From an uncultured Flavobacteriia bacterium (GTDB lineage Bacteria; Bacteroidota; Bacteroidia; Flavobacteriales_D; Crocinitomicaceae): a DNA stretch of 64,000 nt. Location: NCBI GenBank assembly GCA_937975705.1, contig CALJTX010000020.1:124001-188000 (forward strand), read 5' to 3'. The notes below the pieces were generated by a model that made no database searches, was not told the DNA's origin, and saw nothing but the letters and a program-made list of their open reading frames with translations. Numbering within the stretch: position 1 is the stretch's first letter; each line of letters opens with the position of its first letter. Both the position numbers and the translations under genes were made by a program. Shown piece after piece: positions 21,001-30,700 of the stretch.

Positions 21001-21493
21001 TTTTACTGTATGTAAAAATGAGCCTTTCAATCTATTAGCTGGTTTAGGCGGTACAGTAGATATGGGTGGTTATTGGTTAGATCCAAGTAACAACCCACTT
21101 GGAAGCAATATTGACACAGCTTCTAATATCCCTGGCAACTTCAATTATGATTACATCGTTACCAATGGTGTTTGCCCAGCAGATACCGCTACAGTACTTG
21201 TTGTAGTAGATGCGGGTTGTGATTTCACCGCTGGTATGGAAACGCTTGCGGGCAGCTTTGCGGTTTATCCAAACCCGTCCTCAGATGTGTTAAATATCGA
21301 AAATAGCTTAGGCCTGGTAATTGATCAAATCGAATTACTAGACATGAGTGGAAGAGTGGTGTTTGTGGCTCAAAAAGGCGCGTTTAACAACCAACTTGCC
21401 CAGTTAAACGTAATGAACCTCACAACGGGTGTTTATACGTTAAAAATGACGGCAGGAGCACAAACTTTCACCAACCGCATTATTAAGCAATAA
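18026..21493 (+). CDS. T9SS-secreted surface protein with two GEVED domains, paralogue D
   Basis: The 1,155-residue protein has a signal peptide (MKTKIQSLFTALLLLVGAVNSQ), a short N-terminal module, an Ig-like segment (QWQSSATSGGPW), a first GEVED domain (about 18711-19223, YGETEDHLINI), another Ig-like segment, and a second GEVED domain (about 19530-19990, GSGETEDYVINI). The latter is closest to the complete GEVED domain of the first gene in the window (shared MGSGETEDY). An FnIII-like domain, the TTTGW/NFTICGLNPG module and a T9SS type A sorting domain (YPNPSSDVLNI, LDMSGRVVF, GVYTLKM) follow. It lacks the beta-rich DWDNACP module of its relatives, so it is an indel variant of the family. 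It is the last gene of its unit and is followed by a strong terminator. Confidence 0.88.
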   Translation: MKTKIQSLFTALLLLVGAVNSQCLMTSAYGTATAPTSAGAINISTCSFYGEYSTINAVQAATTYICTVAGPGYITITQGSPTGPIIGFGMSPLTWSSTTAGTYYAHWAQNASCGTLIACQTTTIDYVGPSAACTNPVAAGAAQCSPALACSGQNINLSLNGATLGSGMTYQWQSSATSGGPWTAIAGATNGSLSTTQTTATYYRCEVVCSAGTPAYSTQVFVDMNSFMNCYCNSTASQALADEEIYSVTVNGGSTDPLYANANGCATAAPGPGSIQGGYSSFTTLAPITTVTTGQTVAFSVFQDECDGAPYYGNGIGIWIDFDHNGTFDNPAELVYMDQTTVTGPRTVNGSITIPPTATTGNTVMRLVCAEGYSATSFTPLTPCLAYGYGETEDHLINIIAANPCSGTPNAGDALASATTVCPTAPVNLSLGNATNASGITFQWLSSAAATGPWTAIAGANNATYSTTVATDTYFACVLTCTASAAADTSTAVQVLSTPFYQCYCNTVNAGGAGSLMDNVAFAFGGANFWNNNTATTQPTASPYYSAFTTGPSVIQGMEYGMGVTVQAPLVYTGAIVSVWIDYDHSGSYEPTEWTQVGTNIAGNTTGTVNITIPMTAMTGNTGMRVRSRGALNQNGAGNACTNMGSGETEDYVINILPAPDCANPTNITATSGVDSILTNWNWTQTLLPVTGYNYQLVEAGMPFSSGTTYVIDANTNDTLVDPSFIAGQSFEVYLQAVCGQDTSYFIGPIPVMLPMTNDMMCNAAAIPVDGHSYIFNNTGATVDPAEVAVVPPATGAQTTTGWSNQNLNLTTWFTFTAPPSGNVRINSTAMNYNGQIAVYAATDCSILSSITMEAANDDDLDGVNTAPNFTICGLNPGDTYYILNDAFNNTAGNYAIAISEIDLYAGVEGEVLEACYGDTVNLFNGIANYQLGGTWTQTIPTLGLQGSNFVTTGLATVFFEFTYALVDGCASDDVHAYVDVYPASSAGVNGTFTVCKNEPFNLLAGLGGTVDMGGYWLDPSNNPLGSNIDTASNIPGNFNYDYIVTNGVCPADTATVLVVVDAGCDFTAGMETLAGSFAVYPNPSSDVLNIENSLGLVIDQIELLDMSGRVVFVAQKGAFNNQLAQLNVMNLTTGVYTLKMTAGAQTFTNRIIKQ

Positions 21494-21510
21494 AAACCTT
21501 TATTTTGTTG

Positions 21511-21541
21511 AAAAGGCGCGCCTTATGGCGCGCCTTTTTTA
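21511..21541 (+). terminator. Strong intrinsic terminator closing the surface protein array
   Basis: AAAGGCGCGCC and GGCGCGCCTTT form an 11-bp stem around a short TTAT-type loop and run into six T, about 18 bases after the stop codon. Confidence 0.93.
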
Positions 21542-21594
21542 TTTTGAAAATTAAGTAAATATGCTGACGGATTGCTGCCTTTGACTTCAATTAT

Positions 21595-21625
21595 TTTGCA
21601 AATCACATTCTTTTAGCTACATTTG
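21595..21625 (+). promoter_or_regulatory. Bacteroidota-type promoter of the adhesin operon
   Basis: TTTG (21595-21598) and TACATTTG (21618-21625) are separated by 19 bases, an exact match to the TTTG-N19-TAnnTTTG consensus of the Bacteroidota primary sigma factor. It lies in the 280-base intergenic stretch 21494-21773, which is AT-rich and holds no other feature apart from the terminator. Predicted transcripts would have a leader of roughly 140-255 bases depending on the start codon used. Confidence 0.6.
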
Positions 21626-21767
21626 GTTCTTAATTATATTAGATTTATTGGGTTGAATAACTAATAAGTCAATGAAATATTGAGGAAAAAAAACGAGTTA
21701 ATCCTTTGATTAGCAAGTTGTTTTGTGTTTTATTGCCAATAGTAATTCAAGGAATTAACCTAAATTA

Positions 21768-24700
21768 GTGAGAATGAATTTCGAGATGAAAAACATGAAT
21801 ACAAACGAAAAAAACACAAAATGTTACATGAATTTGCAAAATAATCATGTTCATTCTTACTTATTAAATGATAATAATCGATCAATTATGAATAGATCTC
21901 TATTTGCTACTAGTTTAAAAAATTGGTTTGTTTCTGGCGCGGCGGTTTTATTGATCATCTTAGCTTCTGGCCTGGATGTCTTAGCTCAAAACGTATCGCT
22001 TACCTATTCAACAGCTACATCCTGGACTGTTCCAGCAGGGGTAACTTCAATTACGGTTCGTGCCAAAGGTGGCGCTGGTGGTTATGGTGGTACTGATGGA
22101 GCAGGTAGTGTAGCCGCTGGACCTAGTCAAGTCGGAATTATAGAGGCAACTTATTCAGTAACACCTGGTGATGTAATCTCATTTTATCCCGGTGGTGCTG
22201 GTGGTAATGGCGCGACCACTTCTTGTGGTGGTGGCGGTGCTGCGGGTATTGATACATATCCTTTATTAAATTTCAACGGTGGCACAGGTGGCAACGCTGC
22301 TTGTAGTGGTTCATCGGGCGGCGGCGGCGGCGGCGGTGCAGCAACTGTAGTGACTCTAAACTCATCAATCGTCATTGTTGCGGCAGGCGGCGGCGGCGGC
22401 GGCGGTAATGGTAATTGTTATGGATCTGGTTATTCAGGAAATAATATTACAAACTCAACAGGTTCATATAATGGAGGCAACGGTGTTGCCGGAAATGCAT
22501 GTGGCCAAGCTGACGGTGGTGGTTCAGGTGCCGGCGGCGGTGGTTATTTTGGTTCTTGGGGCGGCGGCTCACATTTAACATCTTGCGGTGGTGAGTGTGG
22601 TGGAGATGGCGGGTATAGAGGTACCTGTTATGTAACTAATGCTGCAACGGTACTAAATAACGGAACATACTCTTGGTATTCAGGGGGTAATGTAATTGTT
22701 GAATACACAGCTGTTGCTGGTTCAGCATCTGCCGATCAAACGATTTGTGCTGGAAACAGCCCTGCTAATTTAACCCTTTCTGGTTTCATTGGCGACATCC
22801 AATGGCAATTCTCAACTGACAACGTCAACTTTTCAAATATTTCAGGTGCTACAGGTTCGACCTTATCATCTGCTCAAATGGGCGTGTTAACTGCTACAAG
22901 ATACTACCGTGCAGTAGTATCAGGTGTAGTAACATCTAATGTTGTTACTGTAACAGTGAACCCATCCCCAGTAATTTCCATGAGTAATAGCTTATGTACA
23001 ACGAATACATTGCAATGGATGACAATGAATAGTATTTCTGCGGCATCTGCTTCAGGGGTTGGTCAGAATGGAATAACGGTTGCAATTACGCAGTCGGGTT
23101 CAGGTATGTTGAATGTAAATGGAATGTATCAAGCGACACAATTTCCTGCTCAATATAACGTGCCTACTTCCGGTGCAACCATTGCCAATCAATATTCAGG
23201 AAATTTTCAAGCCTGCTTTAGCCAACCGGTTGTAAATCCTGTAGTTGCCTTCTCAAGTATTGGAAATCCTAGTAATTGTGTTCCTATTATAGTCTCTCAA
23301 CCTTATTCGGTTGTTTGGAACGGTCAAGGCATGACTTATACTTCTTCAACACAAATGACAGGTTGTGAGGGCAAGACAATTATTCGCCTAGACGGAACTG
23401 TGACTTGTGTGAACTTTAACTACACACAAAGTGAGTATTACAGTACTATTGCTTTCGGTTTTGAAAACCAAAACTGTTATTCTCCGACTGTTTGTTCTGG
23501 TAGCAGCGTAACACTCAACGCTTCTGGTGCTGCAAATTATGCATGGACACCATCCGCAGGTTTGAACACGGCCTCTGGTGCAAGTGTAATCGCTACACCT
23601 ACAGCAACAACTACTTACACTGTTTCAGATCCAACAGATATTTGTGCGGCACCATTAAGCGTTACTGTAAATGTCAACCCTACACCAGTAGTTACTGTCC
23701 CTGCAAACATTGTTGAAATGACAGGAACTACAATTCCGGCGCAAACATTTACATCATCAGTTACAGGTACTACATACGCTTGGACAAATTCAGCGGCTTC
23801 AATTGGTTTGGCAGCTTCAGGTTCTGGGTCAACACCTAGCTTTGTTGCTACAAACACTACAGCTTCACCAGTGACAGGAACAATAAATGTCACGCCAACA
23901 GCACCAAATACTTGTGTTGGTGCAGCACAGGCATTCACAATTACGGTTGATCCTACTCCAAATGTGAATCAACCTGCGAATGTTACTAATTGTGAGGGAA
24001 CCCTCACAACCGTTGATTTCAACGGCACAACGGCCAATACAAATTATCTTTGGACAAATACAAACACCTCAATAGGTTTGGCTGCATCCGGATCTAATGA
24101 CCTATCATTTACTTCTCAAAACCCAACAAATGTTGCGCAAACCGCAACGGTAACCGTAACACCACAAGCTTATGTGACTCAGGGTTATGTTTGGGGTTCT
24201 GTAAATGAAAATGGCACACTTACTTTAAACGCTCCGGCAGGTAAGGTTTTCACGAACGTTGCATTTGCGAGCTATGGAACTCCTAGTGGTTCAGCTGGTA
24301 ACTACACATTGGGCGCTTGTAATGCTGCAACTTCTTCATCTGTCATTTCTGGATTGGCAATAGGCAACAGCACCATGAGTGTGGTTGCCAATAATGCGAC
24401 CTTCGGCGATCCTTGTCCTACCTCTACAAAAGCACTCGCTGTTAAATTAGGCTATGGTGTTTCTATAAATGGAGCAGCTAAAACTTTTACTATTACGGTT
24501 AATCCATCTGCAACGATTGCAAATTCATCAGATACTATTTGTACGGGTACAGCATTTAATTTTGCTACAGGGTCGGCTGATATTGTCCCTTCCAATACGA
24601 CGTACGCTTGGACGGTAGTCAATAATACCAATATTGGCGGTGAAACAGCTCAGTCAACCAATACAAGTGCGGTAAGTCAAACGCTTTTCAATTTGACAAG

Positions 24701-27700
24701 TGTTGATCAAATTGCTGTTTATACAGTTACCCCAACTTCAGGAACTGCTGCTTGTGTCGGCGCACCTTTCACTTACAACGTAACAGTGACACCACTTCCA
24801 ACTACGATAAGTGCGGCTGGCCCAACAACTTTCTGTGATGGAGGTAGTGTTACTCTCATTGCCCCAGTTGCGCCAATTCAAATGTCTTACACTTACCAAT
24901 GGAATTTGAACGGCACACCGATTAGTGGTGCTACAGCGATTTCTTATATTGCTGTTGCTTCAGGTTCTTATACGGTGACTGTAACCAATAATGTAGGTTG
25001 TTCAGCAACATCACTTCCAGTTGTTGTTACTGAAAACCCACTACCTACAGTTGCAGCCATCACCGGTACAACAAGTGTTTGTGTTGGTTCTAACACAACA
25101 TTAGCATCCGCTACCATTGGTGGCACATGGAGTTCTTCTAATACCGCAATTGCTTCTGTCAGTGCAACAACAGGTGTTGTAACAGGGGTAAGTGCTGGTA
25201 CAGCAATAATTACATATAGTGTCACAAACGTAAATGGTTGCACCAATACCCAAACTGCTACGGTTACGATTAATGCTATTCCAACAGTAGCTTCTTTAAC
25301 TGGTGCTACAACATTATGTGTTGGTGCAAACACAACACTTGAAAGTGCAACAATTGGTGGTGCGTGGTCAACTTCAAATGTTGCGGTAGCTACAGTATCT
25401 GCATCAGGCGTTGTTACCGGTGTATCTGCTGGTCTAGCGACCATTACATATACTGTTACAAATGTGTCTGGATGTGTCAATAGTGTTTCTGCAGACGTCA
25501 CAATCAATGCAATACCAACTCCTACTATCACTGCCTCGGGTGCAACAACTTTCTGTAGTACAGGAACCGTAACATTAACTGCAAGCACTGCTGCTTCATA
25601 CCTTTGGTCTAACGGTGCACAAACGCAAGCTATAACTGTTAATTCATCAGGCTCTTATTATGTGACCGTAACGAATGCTGCAGGTTGTTCAGCAACATCA
25701 GCTGCTACGGTTGTAACAATGAATGCCTTACCTGTGGTTGCCGCAATTACAGGAGCAACAAATCTTTGTGTAGGCGCCAATACAACACTAGAAAGTGCAA
25801 CAATTGGTGGTGTTTGGTCAACTTCTAGTTCAGCAATTGCGACTGTTTCTGCTTCAGGTGTAGTTACAGGTATTGCATCAGGACAAGCGACAATCACTTA
25901 TACAGTAACGAATGGTTCAGGATGTGTGTCTAGTGTATCTGCTGACATCAACGTAAACGCAATACCTATACCGAGCATCACAGCTTCTGGCGCTACAACT
26001 TTCTGCGCGGGTGGTTCGGTAACGTTAACAGCAAGCGCTGGTTCATCATACCTTTGGTCTAACGGTGCACAAACACAAGCAATCACAGTTTCCGCAACTG
26101 GTTCATATTACGTAGCGGTTACAAATGCATCAGGATGCACAGCAACTACTGCAGCAACGTCGGTAACCGTTAATGCTTTACCTACGGCAAATATTCTTGC
26201 TGGAGGTCCACTTACTTTCTGTCAAGGCGGATCAGTTACTTTGAATGCAAGTCCTGTTGTTTCAGGCAGTACATATCTTTGGTCAACAGGTGCTACAACA
26301 TCAAGTATCAACGTTACCACAAGTTCTACAATTACAGTATCAATTACTACAGCAGCAGGTTGTTCAACAACTTCATTGCCAACTTCAGTATTTGTAAATG
26401 CAAATCCTGCAGCAACAATCACTGCTTCTTCAGCAACGACATTCTGTCAAGGAGGTTCTGTTACTCTAACAGCAAATGCAGGAACAGGATTGTCTTATCA
26501 ATGGTCTAACGGAAGCAACAACCAAACTCTTACCGTAAATACATCAGGTAGCAATACAGTTACAGTAACAGATGCCAATGGTTGTTCGACAACATCAGCA
26601 GCTACTGTTGTAACGGTGAATAGCTTACCTGTTGCTCCAGTAATCACCGGTACAGCTGCTGTCTGTGTTGGATCTACAACTTTACTAAGCACAACGGCAA
26701 GTAACCCTGTTTGGAGTTCTGCTAATTCAGCAGTTGCTACAGTTGCAGCCAATGGTTTGGTTACAGGTGTGAGTGCTGGTACAGTTGCCATTACGTATAC
26801 AACAACTAATGCGAACGGTTGTGTGAATTCACAATCAATTACAGTTAGTGTCAACATTTTGCCAACAGCGGCTATTTCTACACTTGGTGCCACAACATTC
26901 TGTCAAGGTGGTTCAGTAAACCTACTTGCCTCTAGTGCTCCTGCCGGATTGACTTATACTTACCAATGGAGATTAAATGGCACCGCTATAACAGGAGCTA
27001 CTACGAGCACATATGTAGCAACTGCGTCTGGAGCTTATTCAGTAACAATTACAACAAATAGTGGTTGCAGTGCAACATCTGCTGCCACAAACGTTACGGT
27101 TAACCCACTTCCAGTATTGGCAGCTAACGCTGGCGCAACATCTGTTTGTGATGGAAACACTGCAGTGATTACAAATGCCCAAGCTGGCGGTTTATGGTCA
27201 ACAGCAAATAATACGGTTGCTGCCATTAATGCAACAACAGGAACAGTAACGGGTGTAAATCCTGGTACTACTACCATCACTTATACATATACGAATGCTA
27301 ATGGTTGTACCAACACGGCATCAACAAACTTTACTGTAAATTCACTTCCAGCGGCAGTGGTTACTGCTAATGGTCCTACAACTTTCTGCCAAGGCGGTTC
27401 GGTAGTATTGACTGCAAGCTCAGGATCTTCATACTTATGGAGTACTGGCGCTACTACGCAATCAATAACTGTAAATACTACCCAAGATGTCTCTGTTACA
27501 GTAACAAATGCTAACGGATGTGCTTCAACTTCAGCGCTAACAGCTGTTGTTGTAAATTCTCTTCCATTGGCTAACATCACTTCATTGAATGGAAACAGCT
27601 TCTGCCAAGGTGGCTCTGTCACACTTGTTGCATCAGCTGGATCTGCTTATTCTTGGTCTAACGGTGCAATTACGCAAAGTATTACCTTGTCTGCTAGCGC

Positions 27701-30700
27701 AAACGTTACCGTTACTGTTACCAATGCAAATGGATGTTCAGCAACTTCTGCTCCTTTTGCAGTTACTATGAACGCCGCTCCAATTGCAACGGTTACAGCA
27801 AGTGGTGCAACAACATTCTGTGCGGGTGGTTCGGTTACACTTACTGCACCAGTTGCAGCTTCCTATCTCTGGAATTCAGGTGAAACAACTCAATCAATTG
27901 TTGCATCTGTAGACGGCCCATATGCTGTCACAATAACAGATGGTAATGGTTGTACGGCAACTTCTGCAAATACAAACATCACAGTATTGTCTGTACCAAG
28001 TGTTCAGGCTATCGCTGGAAATAACACTATCTGTGCAGGAAGTTCAACTGTCCTTACAAACGCAACAATTGGTGGCACATGGTCATCTTCAAATACAAGT
28101 GTTGCTACCATAAATTCTGCAGGTGTCTTAACAGCTGTTTCGAATGGAGCTGCTACAATTACTTATAGCGTCTCTAATGCAAATGGTTGTTCTACTGCTG
28201 TTCAATTTAATGTGAATGTCAACGCGAACCCAGTATTAAGTTCGAATACAGGATCAGCAGCAGTATGTGTGGGTTCAACTTCAACTTTGGCAAATGCACA
28301 AGCTGGAGGTACTTGGAGTTCATCGGATGTGGCAATTGCTACAGTAGCAGCAAACGGTACAATCACTGGAATTAGTGCTGGCCCAGCTGTTATTACATAT
28401 ACATACACAAATGCTTTGGGTTGTACTTCTCAGACATCAACGTCAGTTCAAATCAATGCCTTACCTGCTGCAACAATCTCAACAAGTGGGTCTACTACTT
28501 TCTGTTCTGGTGGTTCAGTTACTTTGACTGCGTCAGCCGGCATGACTTATGCCTGGTCTACTGGTGAGCCAACGCAAGCTATTACGGTGAGTACAGCAGG
28601 ATCTTATTCAGTTACAGTTACAAATTCAAATGGCTGTTCGGCTACTTCCGCTCCTGTATCAGTTACTGTAAATGCATTGCCTGCAGTATCGATTGCGCAT
28701 ATCGGAGCAACTACATTCTGTGCAGGTGGTTCTGTCTCATTAATTGCGCCGTTGAATTCAACTTACACTTATTCTTGGAATAATGGTTCAAATGCAATCG
28801 CAGGTGCATCCAATAATACTTATGTTGCAAGTGCAACAGGTTCTTATACTTTAACTATTACAGACGCTAACGGCTGTACAGCAACTTCTTCAGCGCTTCC
28901 TGTTACGGTTAATGCGCTTCCGGTTGTTACTGCAACTGCAAATGGCGCAACTTCTTTCTGTGACGGCGGTTCTGTAACATTGAGCGCAACAGGTGCTGCA
29001 ACTTATGTTTGGTCTAATGGTGCAACTACACCATCTATCACTGTAAGCAGCTCTGATGACTACAGTGTAACCGGAACAACAGTAGAAGGTTGTTCATCTG
29101 TTAGTAACGCGATTACTGTTGTTGTAAATGCGCTACCAACTGCTAGTATTACTTCAACTGGTTCATCTGTATGTTTGGGTTCAACTGTAACACTTACAGC
29201 AGCGGGTGGAGCTACTTATTCTTGGAGTAATGGTTCAACAAATGCAACTATAAACGTGACAGCAGCGAATACTTACACAGTTACTGTTACAAGTGCTGCA
29301 GGCTGTACCTCAACTGCGAGTGAAACGGTAGTATTCAATGCAAACCCAGCTGTAGTTATCAGTGCGAATGGCCCAACTGTCTTCTGTACAGGTGGTTCTC
29401 TAACACTTACTGCAACAGGTGGATCTAACTATGTTTGGAGCAACGGTGACCAAGGCGCGTCAACGACTGTTCATCAATCAGGTAATTACTACGTAATCGT
29501 AACAAACGCTGCAGGTTGTACAACACAATCTTCAGTAGTAAACGTTACGGTTAACAATAATCCAACTGTTGCTGCAATTACCGGAGCAAATGCAGTTTGT
29601 GAGGGTGGTTCTGTGCATTTAACGTCTGCTACCCAAGGTGGTGTTTGGTCTGCTGCTAATAACTTCATTGCAACGATCGACGGAGCTGGATATGTAACAG
29701 GTTTAAACGCTGGTTCAACAACAATTACGTACACTGTAACATCAAATGGCTGTACAGCATCAACAAGTGCACAAGTTAGTGTCTTGAACAATCCAGTTAC
29801 ACCAACTATTACAGCAAGCGGTAATACAACACTTTGTCCAGGAGGATCAGTCGTGTTATTTGCATCAAACGGAGCAAATTACCAATGGAGTTCTGGTGCA
29901 ACCACACCTTTCATTGTAGCTGACCAATCGGGTTCATATACAGTTAGTGTAACATCCATTAATGGTTGTACTGCAACTTCATTGCCAATCCAAGTCTTTA
30001 TTGGTGACAATACAGCACCAGTTATTACGGCGCCTTTGAATGTAACGGTCACTCCAAACCTTGGTTGCGAAGCCATCGGCGTAGCTTTGGGTAATCCATT
30101 TACTTCAGACAACTGTGGAGTTGCATCAGTATCAAACGATGCGCCTTCTATCTTCCCAATCGGGCCAACGGTTGTGACCTGGACGGTAACAGATAACTCT
30201 GGAAACACATCTTCAGCAACGCAAGTTGTTACAGTTGTCGACAACAATGCACCAGTGGTTCAAGCCCCTGCAGATGTTAAGGTTGCAAGTAATGTATATT
30301 GTGAGGCAATAGGTGTTGATTTAGGCAATCCAATCGCTACAGATAACTGTACGAATAACCTTACGATTACGAACAATGCACCAGCGGTTTATCCGCTTGG
30401 CAATACAATTGTTACATGGACAGTCGTTGACGGTGCTGGAAACATCACAACTGTAGATCAAACGGTAACCGTTGCTGATGAATCTGCTCCACAAGTGTTG
30501 TTGGCGAACACATCTGTAATTCTCGATGCTAACGGCTATGCAACTTTAGGTTTCGAAGATTTAGATAATGGTTCTGTAGACAACTGTGGTATTGCTAGCG
30601 CTGTCTTGAGCCAATCAGCATTTGATTGTTCAAACACAGGCGATAACTTAATAACAGTTTACGTTACTGATAATTCTGGAAATCAGTCAAGTGCAAGTGT

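Noticed and set aside
24968..25588. Open frame of 206 codons on the minus strand inside the adhesin
   Set aside because: It is the mirror of Ig-like repeat codons with periodic Val/Thr composition, has no signal or known motif, and the sense frame is complete; an antisense shadow of the repeats.
24790..29995. Possible CRISPR or satellite array from the regular repeat pattern
   Set aside because: Units are 65-85 codons long, lie in one open frame, diverge at synonymous sites and fold as Ig-like domains; there are no short identical repeats with spacers and no cas gene.
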